DNA of 64,000 nucleotides from Serripes groenlandicus (GCA_031761405.1 JASEVX010000010.1:9148554-9212553), one strand, 5' to 3'. Shown: positions 43,117 through 56,126, counted from the stretch's first letter. Numbers and translations are program-made. Notes: a model not told the origin generated them from the letters alone.

Positions 43117-46100
43117 CTTTCCCACATACAGACGCTTTCCCACATACAGACGCTTTCCCACATACAGACACTTTACCACATACAGACACTTTCCCACATA
43201 CAGACACTTTCCCACATACAGACGCTTTCCCACATACAGACGCTTTCCCACATACAGACGCTTTCCCACATACAGACACTTTACCACATACAGACGCTTT
43301 CCCACATACAGACACTTTCCCACATACAGACACTTTCCCACATACAGACACTTTCCCACATACAGACGCTTTCCCACATACAGACACTTTCCCACATACA
43401 GACGCTTTCCCACATACAGACGCTTTCCCACATACAGACGCTTTCCCACATACAGACGCTTTCCCACATACAGACACTTTCCCACATACAGACGCTTTCC
43501 CACATACAGACGCTTTCCCACATACAGACGCTTTCCCACATACAGACGCTTTCCCACATACAGACACTTTACCACATACAGACGCTTTCCCACATACAGA
43601 CACTTTCCCACATACAGACACTTTCCCACATACAGACACTTTCCCACATACAGACGCTTTCCCACATACAGACGCTTTCCCACATACAGACGCTTTCCCA
43701 CATACAGACACTTTACCACATACAGACGCTTTCCCACATACAGACACTTTCCCACATACAGACACTTTCCCACATACAGACACTTTCCCACATACAGACA
43801 CTTTCCCACATACAGACGCTTTCCCACATACAGACACTTTCCCACATACAGACGCTTTCCCACATACAGACGCTTTACCACATACAGACGCTTTCCCACA
43901 TACAGACGCTTTCCCACATACAGACGCTTTCCCATATACAGACACTTTCCCACATACAGACACTTTCCCACATACAGACGCTTTCCCACATACAGACGCT
44001 TTCCCACATACAGACACTTTACCACATACAGACACTTTCCCACATACAGACACTTTCCCACATACAGACACTTTCCCACATACAGACACTTTCCCACATA
44101 CAGACACTTTCCCACATACAGACACTTTCCCACATACAGACGCTTTCCCACATACAGACACTTTCCCACATACAGACGCTTTCCCACATACAGACACTTT
44201 ACCACATACAGACACTTTCCCACATACAGACACTTTCCCACATACAGACACTTTCCCACATACAGACACTTTCCCACATACAGACACTTTCCCACATACA
44301 GACACTTTCCCACATACAGACGCTTTCCCACATACAGACACTTTCCCACATACAGACGCTTTCCCACATACAGACGCTTTCCCACATACAGACGCTTTCC
44401 CACATACAGACGCTTTCCCACATACAGACACTTTCCCACATACAGACGCTTTCCCACATACAGACACTTTCCCACATACAGACGCTTTCCCACATACAGA
44501 CGCTTTCCCACATACAGACGCTTTCCCACATACAGACGCTTTCCCACATACAGACGCTTTCCCACATACAGACGCTTTCCCACATACAGACACTTTCCCA
44601 CATACAGACACTTTCCCACATACAGACGCTTTCCCACATACAGACACTTTCCCACATACAGACACTTTCCCACATACAGACGCTTTCCCACATACAGACA
44701 CTTTCCCACATACAGACACTTTACCACATACAGACACTTTCCCACATACAGACGCTTTCCCACATACAGACGCTTTTCCACATACAGACGCTTTCCCACA
44801 TACAGACGCTTTCCCACATACAGACACTTTCCCACATACAGACGCTTTCCCACATACAGACACTTTCCCACATACAGACGCTTTCCCACATACAGACGCT
44901 TTCCCACATACAGACGCTTTCCCACATACAGACGCTTTCCCACATACAGACGCTTTCCCACATACAGACGCTTTCCCACATACAGACGCTTTCCCACATA
45001 CAGACGCTTTCCCACATACAGACACTTTCCCACATACAGACACTTTCCCACATACAGACGCTTTCCCACATACAGACACTTTCCCACATACAGACACTTT
45101 CCCACATACAGACGCTTTCCCACATACAGACACTTTCCCACATACAGACACTTTCCCACATACAGACGCTTTCCCACATACAGACGCTTTCCCACATACA
45201 GACACTTTCCCACATACAGACACTTTCCCACATACAGACGCTTTCCCACATACAGACACTTTCCCACATACAGACACTTTACCACATACAGACACTTTCC
45301 CACATACAGACGCTTTCCCACATACAGACGCTTTCCCACATACAGACGCTTTCCCACATACAGACGCTTTCCCACATACAGACACTTTCCCACATACAGA
45401 CGCTTTCCCACATACAGACACTTTCCCACATACAGACGCTTTCCCATATACAGACGCTTTCCCACATACAGACGCTTTCCCACATACAGACGCTTTCCCA
45501 CATACAGACGCTTTCCCACATACAGACGCTTTCCCACATACAGACGCTTTCCCACATACAGACACTTTCCCACATACAGACACTTTCCCACATACAGACG
45601 CTTTCCCACATACAGACACTTTCCCACATACAGACACTTTCCCACATACAGACGCTTTCCCACATACAGACACTTTCCCACATACAGACACTTTCCCACA
45701 TACAGACACTTTCCCACATACAGACGCTTTCCCACATACAGACGCTTTCCCACATACAGACGCTTTCCCACATACAGACGCTTTACCACATACAGACACT
45801 TTCCCACATACAGACACTTTCCCACATACAGACACTTTCCCACATACAGACACTTTCCCACATACAGACACTTTCCCACATACAGACGCTTTCCCACATA
45901 CAGACACTTTCCCACATACAGACGCTTTCCCACATACAGACGCTTTCCCACATACAGACGCTTTCCCACATACAGACGCTTTACCACATACAGACACTTT
46001 CCCACATACAGACGCTTTCCCACATACAGACGCTTTCCCACATACAGACACTTTCCCACATACAGACACTTTCCCACATACAGACACTTTCCCACATACA

Positions 46101-49100
46101 GACGCTTTCCCACATACAGACGCTTTCCCACATACAGACGCTTTCCCACATACAGACACTTTCCCACAAACAAACGCTTTCCCACATACAGACGCTTTCC
46201 CACATACAGACGCTTTCCCACATACAGACGCTTTACCACATACAGACGCTTTCCCACACACAAACGCTTTCCGACATACAGACGCTTTACCACATACAGA
46301 CGCTTTCCCACATACAGACGCTTTACCACATACAGACGCTTTCCCACACACAAACGCTTTCCGACATACAGACGCTTTCCCACATACAGACGCTTTCCCA
46401 CATACAGACGCTTTCCCACATACAGACACTTTCCCACAAACAAACGCTTTCCCACATACAGACGCTTTCCCACATACAGACGCTTTCCCACATACAGACG
46501 CTTTCCCACAAACAAACGCTTTCCCACATACAGACGCTTTCCCACATACAGACGCTTTCCCACATACAGACGCTTTCCCACATACAGACGCTTTCCCACA
46601 TACAGACACTTTCCCACAAACAAACGCTTTCCCACATACAGACGCTTTCCCACATACAGACGCTTTCCGACATACAGACGCTTTCCCACATACAGACGCT
46701 TTCCCACATACAGACGCTTTCCCACAAACAAACGCTTTCCCACATACAGACGCTTTCCGACATTCAGACACTTTCCCACATACAGACGCTTTCCCACATA
46801 CAGACGCTTTCCCACAAACAAACGCTTTCCCACATACAGACGCTTTCCGACATACAGACGCTTTCCCACATACACACGCTTTCCTACATACAGACGCTTT
46901 CCCACAAACAAACGCTTTCCCACATACAGACGCTTTCCCACATACAGACGCTTTCCCACATACAGACACTTTCCCACAAACAAACGCTTTACCACATACA
47001 GACGCTTTCCCACATACAGACGCTTTCCCACATACAGACGCTTTCCCACATACACACGCTTTCCTACATACAGACGCTTTCCCACAAACAAACGCTTTCC
47101 CACATACAGACGCTTTCCCACATACAGACGCTTTCCCACATACAGACACTTTACCACAAACAAACGCTTTCCCACAAACAGACGCTTTCCCACATACAGA
47201 CGCTTTCCCACATACAGACGCTTTCCCACATACAGACGCTTTCCCACATACAGACGCTTTCCCACATACCGACGCTTTCCTACATACAGACGCTTTCCCA
47301 CATACAGACGCTTTCCCACATACAGACGCTTTCCCACATACAGACGCTTTCCCACATACACACGCTTTCCCACAAACAAACGCTTTCCCACATACAGACG
47401 CTTTCCGACATTCAGACACTTTCCCACAAACAAACGCTTTCCCACATACAGACGCTTTCCGACATACAGACGCTTTCCCACATACACACGCTTTCCCACA
47501 TACAGACGCTTTCCCACATACCGACGCTTTCCCACAAACAAACGCTTTCCCACATACCGACGCTTTCCTACATACAGACGCTTTACCACATACAGACGCT
47601 TTCCTACATACAGACGCTTTCCCACATACAGACGCTTTCCCACATACACACGCTTTCCCACATACACACGCTTTCCCACATACACACGCTTTCCCACATA
47701 CAGACGCTTTCCCACATACAGACGCTTTCCCACATACACACGCTTTCCCACATACAGACGCTTTCCCACATACACACGCTTTCCCACATACAGACGCTTT
47801 CCCACAAACAGACGCTTTCCCACATACAGACGCTTTCCCACATACAGACGCTTTCCCACATACAGACGCTTTCCCACATACAGACGCTTTCCTACATACA
47901 GACGCTTTCCCACATACAGACGCTTTCCCACATACAGACGCTTTCCTACATACAGACGCTTTCCCACATACAGACGCTTTCCCACATACAGACGCTTTCC
48001 CACAAACAGACGCATTCCCACATACAGACGCTTTCCCACATACCGACGCTTTCCTACATACAGACGCTTTCCCACATACAGACGCTTTCCCACAAACAAA
48101 CGCTTTCCCACATACAGACGCTTTCCCACATACAGACGCTTTCCCACAAACAGACGCTTTCCGACATACAGACGCTTTCCGACATACAGACGCTTTCCCA
48201 CATACAGACGCTTTCCCACATACAGACGCTTTCCCACATACAGACGCTTTCCCACATACAGACACTTTCCCACATACAGACGCTTTCCCACATACAGACG
48301 CTTTCCCACATACAGACGCTTTCCCACATACAGACGCTTTCCCACATACAGACGCTTTCCCACATACAGACGCTTTCCTACATACAGACGCTTTCCCACA
48401 TACAGACGCTTTCCCACATACAGACGCTTTCCCACATACAGACGCTTTCCCACAAACAGACGCTTTCCCACATACAGACGCTTTCCCACATACAGACGCT
48501 TTCCCACATACAGACGCTTTCCCACATACAGACGCTTTCCCACATACAGACGCTTTCCCACAAACAAACGCTTTCCCACATACAGACGCTTTCCCACAAA
48601 CAGACGCTTTCCCACAAACAAACGCTTTCCCACATACAGACGCTTTCCCACATACAGACGCTTTCCCACATACAGACGCTTTCCCACAAACAAACGCTTT
48701 CCCACAAACAAACGCTTTCCCACAAACAAACGCTTTCCCACATACAGACGCTTTCCCACATACAGACACTTTCCCACATACAGACGCTTTCCCACAAACA
48801 GACGCATTCCCACATACAGACGCTTTCCCACATACCGACGCTTTCCTACATACAGACGCTTTCCCACATACAGACGCTTTCCCACATACAGACGCTTTCC
48901 CACACACAAACGCTTTCCGACATACCGACGCTTTCCTACATACAGACGCTTTCCCACATACAGACGCTTTCCCACAAACAAACGCTTTCCCACAAACAAA
49001 CGCTTTCCCACATACAGACGCTTTCCTACATACAGATGCTTTCCCACATACAAACGCTTTCCCACATACAGACGCTTTCCCACAAACAAACGCTTTCCCA

Positions 49101-49776
49101 CATACAGACGCTTTCCCACAAACAAACGCTTTCCCACAAACAAACGCTTTCCCACATACAGACGCTTTCCTACATACAGACGCTTTCCCACACACAAACG
49201 CTTTCCGACATACCGACGCTTTCCTACATACAGACGCTTTCCCACAAACAAACGCTTTCCCACAAACAAACGCTTTCCCACATACAGACGCTTTCCCACA
49301 AACAAACGCTTTCCCACAAACAAACGCTTTCCCACATACCGACGCTTTCCTACATACAGACGCTTTCCCACATACAGACGCTTTCCCACATACAGACGCT
49401 TTCCCACACACAAACGCTTTCCGACATACCGACGCTTTCCTACATACAGACGCTTTCCCACATACAGACGCTTTCCCACATACAGACGCTTTCCCACAAA
49501 CAAACGCTTTCCCACATACAGACGCTTTACCACATACAGACGCTTTCCCACAAACAAACGCTTTCCCACATACAGACGCTTTACCACATACAGACGCTTT
49601 CCCACATACAGACGCTTTCCGACATACCGACGCTTTCCTACATACAGACGCTTTCCCACATACAGACGCTTTCCCACATACAGACGCTTTCCGACATACC
49701 GACGCTTTCCTACATACAGACGCTTTCCCACATACAGACGCTTTCCCACAAACAAACGCTTTCCCACATACAGACG
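43117..49776 (+). repeat. 18-bp minisatellite, 370 units (6,660 bp)
   Basis: The unit CTTTCCCACATACAGACG repeats in strict 18-bp register with no visible insertion or deletion. 43117-46160 uses mainly GACG/GACA and TTTACC variants, with longer-period blocks (for example 180 bp at 44019/44199 and 558 bp at 44721/45279). From about 46166 on, new variants appear: CACAAACAAACG, CCGACATA, CCTACATA, CATACCGACG. The unit equals the sequence just inside the family-1 terminus (CCCTTTCCCACATACAGACG then CTTTCTGACG), and the array's right edge runs directly into family-1 interior (GACGACGTTTGAAAACATTT). Confidence 0.98.
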
Positions 49777-49930
49777 ACGTTTGAAAACATTTAGACAAAA
49801 GAAGAACTTTCTCATAATAAGCAATTTTTATGTTGCAACAATACTTTCAACTCTATTTAATAATTGTTTTTTTATTTTTAGAGTTTTAGTGGATAATATC
49901 ATCTCTAATTTGGTTTGTGTATATTTTAAA
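49777..49930. mobile_element. Family-1 element remainder beside the satellite
   Basis: GTTTGAAAACATTTAGACAA, AGAACTTTCTCATAATAAGC and CTTTCAACTCTATTTAATAA are the family-1 interior in normal order, directly continuing from the last 18-bp unit. The far terminus is lost. Confidence 0.8.
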
Positions 49931-49954
49931 CCCTTATCCCGAAAAAAAGAGATT

Positions 49955-50207
49955 TTACACTTTCCCACTTAAAGACGTTTTCTGACGCCTCTACAGCAGA
50001 CGACTTAAGAAAACATTGTTTTCAAAGGTGAAATTGCTCATGATGAACGATTTCTCCTTATCACTTAATAATGCCACAATGTTTTCAACTTTATATAACA
50101 ATTTAGCTATCTTTTATGGAGAATATAATCCGGTTTTTGTCACAATGTTTTCAAAGTCGTTTTCAAAGTCGTCTGCTGCATATTTGTTGTATCTGGGCAA
50201 GGGTTAG
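49955..50207. mobile_element. TTAA miniature element, family 1
   Basis: ACACTTTCCCACTTAAAGAC to GTATCTGGGCAAGGGTTAG; centre AAATTGCTCATGATGAACGA. A CAAAGTCGTTTT duplication lies before the right CTGCTGCA block. Confidence 0.75.
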
Positions 50208-50209
50208 AC

Positions 50210-50880
50210 ATCATTTGGGCCACGTTAAACGGAAACCGACCCTGGGAATTTTGCTCGACTGCCATTAGGCAATATTAAATCACTTTAGCCATATTAGGCA
50301 AACGAACCACACCCCCTGTTGTCCATGTTTTTAACAAATCAACATGGTAGAGGGTCACAGAAAATTTAAGAGAGGACATTGAGAGGATGTTACCTGTAAA
50401 GTTTCATCCCAATTGGCCCACTGGTTACAGAGGAGAAGTCGTGTTTAAGCAAAAGGTTAAGATCAAATTACGCCAAACAATCCGCAGCCATGCTGTTCTA
50501 AAGCCAGATAGTCCCTGAAAAAACCTTCTTTGTTTGCGTAGAAATGTGTGTATACCTTCACACAAATGCATTGAATATATGACATTGAGTCTAAATTCAT
50601 TGTAAATGTGTATAGGATGCACTGGAAATTATTGATTTGATCAATTGTAGTATTTTGACCTTGTTTGAAATATGAAAAACATGACCCCCCCCCCCCCCCC
50701 CCCCCCCCCCCCGCAACATTTACCGTTTGTATTATTTTAAAGCTTAGATATAAGGTGTTTTACCTGAGAAACGCTTAGAAAGTGTGACAATTGAGGGCTG
50801 AAACTGGTTGATTTTGGAAACAAAGAAGGAATTTAATTGGTGTATTGTGACGTACGCACGACGGACAATTCGCCATGGAT
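50210..50880 (+). repeat. Family-6 dispersed repeat with C28 tract
   Basis: Contains TATAGGATGCACTGGAAATT, CATGA plus 28 C (50685-50712), ATTATTTTAAAGCTTAGATA and GTGTGACAATTGAGGGCTGA. The inverse copy is at 38860-39310 and a fragment at 35935-36080. The boundary to the left is uncertain. Confidence 0.5.
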
Positions 50881-50938
50881 TAAGCTCGACTGACAAACAT
50901 AAAAAGGTTGAATCAATATCGAAATCAGACTTCTCTTT

Positions 50939-51160
50939 ATCCCCTTCCCCCCACATACTAATAATCGGCATCAGGCGACTTGTATAACACGATGGCACAA
51001 CCACGGATAATATCTGAAAATGAAAGAATAACAATTAAATAGAGTTAGAACTTATTGAGGAAAAGGAGAACTTGCGTATGATGAGCAATTCCATTTGTAA
51101 CACTGTTTACACCAATCGTCTGCTGCAGATGCGTCAAAATGCGTCTGTATGTGACAACAG
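50939..51160. mobile_element. TTAA miniature element, family 1 (diverged)
   Basis: ATCCCCTTCCCCCCACATAC to GTCTGTATGTGACAACAGAT, with CGTCTGCTGCAGATGCGTCA inside. Confidence 0.6.
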
Positions 51161-51260
51161 ATTCACAATCTAAGCATTATCAAACACAATTTCTATTTTA
51201 AACAAATCATTGGAAATAAATTGGCCCACAGTTGAGAAATGGAACTTATCAAGGATCTTA

Positions 51261-51420
51261 AACCTTTTCTCACATACAGACACATTGCATGTATCTGCAG
51301 AACACGATTGTTGAAAACGTTTGTATTTTAAACGAACGACCAACAATTTATATAATATGGGTCAACAATTTGTAACGAACACGATCTCCTTTTCTAACAA
51401 CGTTTTCAATTACGTTTCAA
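51261..51420. repeat. Family-1 element fragment
   Basis: TTAAACCTTTTCTCACATAC, then CTGCAGAACACGATTGTTGA. Beyond this the sequence has decayed. Confidence 0.5.
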
Positions 51421-51483
51421 AATATTACTCCCAATTGTTCGCACAAAATATTGTTTAAAAAGCAGACAACTCTTACATATATT

Positions 51484-51702
51484 CTTTTATATAGACGCTT
51501 TCTGACGCCTCTGAAGCAGACGACTTTTGAAAACATTGTGGCAAAAAAAGAAATTGCTCATGATGAGCAATTTCTCCTTTTGCCAAAATATTTTCCACTT
51601 TTATTCATTGGTTATCCATTCAATTATAGAGATTTTCCATTTTTTGACAAAATATGTTGAAAGTCGTCTGCTGTGGAATTGTTGTATGTGGGAAAGGGTT
51701 AA
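51484..51702. mobile_element. TTAA miniature element, family 1, left tip lost
   Basis: GACGCTTTCTGACGCCTCTG to GTATGTGGGAAAGGGTTAA, with the perfect centre AAATTGCTCATGATGAGCAA. Confidence 0.82.
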
Positions 51703-51786
51703 TTAAACAGGTATACATGTATATCACTTAAAAAGTACAAGTATAGTAGTCAAAGTTGAGACTCCAACATATTAACTGGTAAAGTG

Positions 51787-52016
51787 TTAACCCTTTCACC
51801 ACATACAACACATCTGCAGCAGACACCTTTGCACAAATTAGACAGAACCAACAAATGAATGAATGTATTAATTTTTATTAGCTTCGAAAACATTGTTGGA
51901 AATGGGAGAGATTGTGCATTATTAGCAATTATTTCTCCTTTTTATATCAGTGTTTGCAACACTCGTCTGCTGCAGGTAGATACGCCAATAGTTGTCTACA
52001 TGTGGGAAAGAATTAA
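51787..52016. mobile_element. TTAA miniature element, family 1
   Basis: TTAACCCTTTCACCACATAC to TACATGTGGGAAAGAATTAA, with AGATTGTGCATTATTAGCAA in the centre. Confidence 0.82.
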
Positions 52017-52239
52017 TATTGGTTATCGGAAACGTGAGGACTCTCTGAGAATCCCAGAACATGTCCAAATGAGTTTTGTACAAGACCGTGTGTGTTCTAA
52101 TGGTAGTCAGGGGATTTGAAACGAAAAAACTATGGATTGAAAAAATGTAAAGGACTAACGACGTCAATGGATATGTACGTATATTATTTAGAGAGATGCT
52201 CTAGGAAAAAAAAACCTTATTGTTCATCACAAATGAGCG

Positions 52240-52500
52240 GCGTTTTGCGAACATCAGCCGTAAGACATTTGCGACCAGTGTAGATGAAGATTAACCTCCG
52301 AATACGCGCAGCTTGATCAGGTTATTCACTGTTCGCTAATGACTCATAGAAGGTTTTCGATGTTAAATAACACCATTCCTGTGGTATCAAATAGACAACA
52401 ATTATCAGAAGTTTTTTTAAAACTTTCTTTAGTTTAATAGCGGACAGTGAAGAGTGCGGATGCGCACATTGATCTGGATCTACACTGATCGCAAATACAC
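52240..52500. repeat. Possible fold-back element, family unknown
   Basis: GTTTTGCGAACATCAGCCGT / GCGACCAGTGTAGAT at the left and GATCTACACTGATCGCAAAT at the right are imperfect inverses. Confidence 0.4.
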
Positions 52501-52602
52501 CTATGGTTGATTTTAGTAGAGAAGGGTTCATAGGATATATCTAAGGATTGGCTTTGTGTGAAAAAAAAGGTGGACATTTATTAAGTGTCATGAAGGAATT
52601 GT

Positions 52603-52833
52603 TTAACCCTTTCCCTCGTATAGGCGCTTTCTGACGCCTCTGCAGCAGAAGGCTTTTTGAAACCATAGTGACAAAGGAAGAAATTGCTCAAAACGAGCAA
52701 TTTCTCCTTTTGCCACAATGTTTTCCACTTTTAGTCATAGGTTATCCGTTCAAATTATAGAGATTTTCTATTTTTTGACAAAATATGTTCAAAGTCGTCT
52801 GCTGCAGATTTGTTGTATGTGGGAACGGGTTAA
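52603..52833. mobile_element. TTAA miniature element, family 1 (reference copy)
   Basis: TTAACCCTTTCCCTCGTATA to GTATGTGGGAACGGGTTAA with the complete interior: CTGCAGCAGAAGG, CATAGTGACAAAGGAAG, centre AAATTGCTCAAAACGAGCAA, CTCCTTTTGCCACAATGTTT, GTCGTCTGCTGCAG. Confidence 0.93.
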
Positions 52834-53033
52834 TAACTACAGTGGACTCGCGATAACTTGAAGTCGAATGATAAATTACTTCGAGTTATCGACGTATTCG
52901 AGGGATACCTCAATTGATGCTTATTTGTTTTCGGAAAATGACATTCTTAATCTCACTGTCTAATGATGTTTTCTTCATGAAAATCAGAGTATCAACAAGT
53001 TCACGATCCAAGCATGAGAGGATTGCTGTAACT

Positions 53034-53608
53034 TTATTTCATTTATATAATATCGGCTTCGTTATTCATTTATATACTATCGGCTTCGTTATTCATTAAT
53101 ATAATATCAGCTTCGATATTCATTAATATAATATCAGCTTCGTTATTGATTTATATAATATCGGCTTCGTTATTCATTTATATAATATCGGCTTCGTTAT
53201 TCATTTATATAATTCGGCTTCGTTATTGATTTATATAATATAGGCTTCGTTATTCATTTATATAATATCAGCTTCGTTATTCATTTATATAATATAGGCT
53301 TCGTTATTCATTTATATAATATCAGCTTCGTTATTCATTTATATACTATCGGCTTCGTTATTGATTTATATAATTCGGCTTCGTTATTGATTTATATAAT
53401 ATAGGCTTCGTTATTCATTTATATAATATCAGCTTCGTTATTGATTTATATAATATAGGCTTCGTTATTGATTTATATAATATCGGCTTCGTTATTGATT
53501 TATATAATATCGGCTTCATTATTCATTTATATAATTCGGCTTCGTTATTGATTTATACAATATAGACTTCGTTATTCATTTATATAATATCAGCTTCGTT
53601 ATTCATTC
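53034..53608 (+). repeat. 27-bp tandem array, about 21 units
   Basis: The unit TCATTTATATAATATCGGCT followed by TCGTTAT varies at C/G (TCATTT or TGATTT), TCGG/CAGC/TAGG, and by 2-bp deletions (TAATTCGG). It lies within the pogo-like element. Confidence 0.95.
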
Positions 53609-53612
53609 AAAC

Positions 53613-53846
53613 TTAACTCTTTCACTACCGAATTTCAAAAACTCGGGGCTTACATGTGGGAAATTGGACCGCTCTATTTTTCGAAAACAGGAAATTTGGT
53701 AAAATGTAATGTCTAATTGACATACAAGGCAGGCATATTTCAGGAGAGACAACTCGTTACGTGCAACAGGACATTTGGTAACATTTAATATTTAAGTGGC
53801 ATCAAATACAAATCCTTTAATCGCCTTTGGCAGCGAAAAAGAGTTA
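53613..53846. mobile_element. TTAA miniature element, family 2 (diverged)
   Basis: TTAACTCTTTCACTACCGAA to TTTGGCAGCGAAAAAGAGTT with terminal AA. The central palindrome keeps only GGAGAGACAACTCGTTACG. Two further right-end remnants (GGCGAAAGAGTTAA-like) follow at 53940 and 54040. Confidence 0.7.
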
Positions 53847-54528
53847 AATGATTATAAAGAAAAGCAAGCCGTTGATTGATACATCCATACGAGCTGTTTC
53901 ACCTGAATCTGCATTGTTTGCAAATGCCTTTAATTGACTTTCGCGGCGAAAGAGTTAAATGTGTATTATGTAAAGCAGGCCAGTGAAATATTCATACGAG
54001 CTAATGCATTGTTTGGAAAAACCCTTTAACCGCCTTTGTCAGGGAAAGAGATAAATGTGTATTATGTAAAGCAAGCCAGTGATAACAATCCTATAAAAAA
54101 AGCACAGCAGCGGGTCTGATTGCTTATACGACCTGTTTCAGGGATTGGTTCGAGGTAAAGCGATATATTCGAATTATCACACGTTCGAGTTATCGCGAGT
54201 TCGATGTCATCCGTTTTAACTTCGAGAGATCGAAATGTTCGAGGGATCTCTTGAATTCATTTATTTAATATCAAATTAATTTTACTTACATGTTTATTAT
54301 GAAAAGCAAGCCTGATATAATATTCATATTAAGAAAACAGTGTAGCAGCATGTCTGATTGCTCATACGATTGGTTACAGTCATTGATTCAAGTTAAAGCG
54401 ATATATTCGAATTAGCACACCTTCGAGTTCTCGCGAGTCCGATGATTATTCATTCATATAAGTCTCACCTGAATCTGAATTGTTTGCAAACGCCTTTAAT
54501 TGACTTTGGCGGCGAAGGAGTTAAATGT

Positions 54529-54585
54529 TTATTATATATAATGTTGAAAGCGGCGTAAAACCCCAATAAATAAATAAATAATGAA
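54529..54585 (+). repeat. SINE 3'-module fragment
   Basis: AATGTTGAAAGCGGCGTAAA then ACCCCAATAAATAAATAAAT: a tail without a body. Confidence 0.7.
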
Positions 54586-54708
54586 AATATATTCGAATTA
54601 TCACACGGTCGAGTTCTCGAGAGTCCGATGTTATCCGTTCTAATTTGGGTAGGAATAACTGCGTGTTTCACCCTTCCCCTGTTATAGACTATCCTTGATG
54701 GCTCAGCA

Positions 54709-54925
54709 GGAATCCGCTGTGATCGAGTGGTTAGCGTCGAGGATTTGAAACCGGGTGTCCCGGGTTCGATCCCCAGTTGCGGCACTACGGTCATGCCCTT
54801 GGGCAAGGCACATTATCTAGCCTAGTACCGGTTTGTTTACCTAGGGATCATGATTAAGTGAATTGTCGCCGTGATATAACTGAAATAATGTTGAAAGCAG
54901 CGTAAAACCCCAATAAAACAAACAA
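54709..54925 (+). mobile_element. SINE type B
   Basis: GGAATCCGCTGTGATCGAGT, GGTTCGATCCCCAGTTGCGG, CTAGCCTAGTACCGGTTTGT, and 3' module TCGCCGTGATATAACTGAAA to ACCCCAATAAAACAAAC. Complete and plus-oriented. Confidence 0.85.
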
Positions 54926-55775
54926 AATTGATGGCGCAGCAGTAAAACACTTCTAAAACATGTCTTAAAGTGGAGGCCTTGGGACAGAAAATAAATTTCA
55001 ACTTTTACCCCAATAGTTTCAACTTTTAAATAAAAATACACTGTGTGTTTTCACTCGGATATTTTTGTAAATATTTTCTACAATTTCAAAGCAAGGTAAC
55101 GATCTAAAACAGGGATATTTTATAACAGTGACGTATCAAATTAAGTTAACAGCTGTGTTAATGTTTGAACAACTTTTATGACAACTGAGGGGCAAACTGA
55201 TCGATATACGGTTTTATAACATATCCACAGACTTTATAGACAGACAGACAGAACATGTTATTGCTGACGTATACAAAGTACATTGTCTAAAAAACATACA
55301 TATACATACAATATACATGACAGGAAAATACAAACAAACATGATTTATTTGGAATTTATAGGATGATGAATTAAACATGAATTCAGCATGAGAGTGATAT
55401 AAACATGAATTTAACAGGAGAATGATATAAACGTTGTGAGGATGAGCAATGTATAAATATGAGAGTGTTATTTTGAAGCAAAACACATTGAACAATTGTT
55501 CCTAAATTAAAATGGCGAAGTGGATAATGTACAACGGAAGAATCAATAATGAAGTAAATAATGAGCGACGTATGAATGAAGGATTGGATGAGTGTACGAA
55601 TTAATGATCAATCAAGTTGTAATTTATAAGGGACTTGTTTTATGGCATTGAAAGACTAAAATGTAAATGAGAATTTAGCTGTATGAACTATTATTAGACG
55701 ATAATGACAAACATACTGACATTAAATAAATGTGATCACAAGTGGCAGAGAAAGGTACCAATATACACATTTTTT
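54926..55775. other. Non-coding stretch
   Basis: AT-rich with no supported gene. ATGAATTCAGCATGAGAGTG / ATGAATTTAACAGGAGAATG near 55376-55425 is a weak 30-bp duplication. Confidence 0.35.
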
Positions 55776-55988
55776 TTAACCCTTTCAGCGCCAAAGGCAA
55801 TATTGAGGTTTTTGCAAACAATACTGATTCAGGTTAGTCAGCTCGTAACGAGCTGTCTCACCTGAAATCAGCATTGTTTGCCTTTAATTTACCAAAATTA
55901 TCCAAACTTTGATTACATGAGTAATGGAGACGCCCGGTTTTGAATATGGAAGAGTCTTCTTTAAACAATTCGGCGCTGAAAGAGTTAA
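55776..55988. mobile_element. TTAA miniature element, family 2
   Basis: TTAACCCTTTCAGCGCCAAA to TTCGGCGCTGAAAGAGTTAA, with centre GTCAGCTCGTAACGAGCTGT, a nearly perfect palindrome. Confidence 0.9.
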
Positions 55989-56126
55989 AAAAAAAGTATA
56001 ATTTCAATCAATATTAAATCTGAAGAAAGATAATGTAGTCAAACTTCTAAATAAAATATTAAAACAAAAACAATAACTCTTCAGATTTGTTCAAACTACT
56101 TATAAAATATCAAACCAGTTGAACGA

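Larger units (their letters stand above)
52840..54250. mobile_element. Pogo/Tigger-like non-autonomous element, composite
   Basis: Starts after a TA with CAGTGGACTCGCGATAACTT and ends with ACGTTCGAGTTATCGCGAGT-type sequence near 54180-54205. CAG-starting ends built of CGAGTTATCG and a TA target are typical of pogo/Tigger elements. Similar right ends repeat at 54420 and 54610. Inside are a 27-bp array and a family-2 element. No transposase is present. Confidence 0.5.

Noticed and set aside
43086..49824. Open frames of about 2,230 codons on both strands, encoding hexapeptide repeats such as FPHTDA
   Set aside because: The 18-bp unit is a multiple of three and contains no stop in these frames, so several frames on both strands stay open automatically. 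There is no signal peptide, no splice context and no codon bias, and the unit is transposon-terminus DNA.
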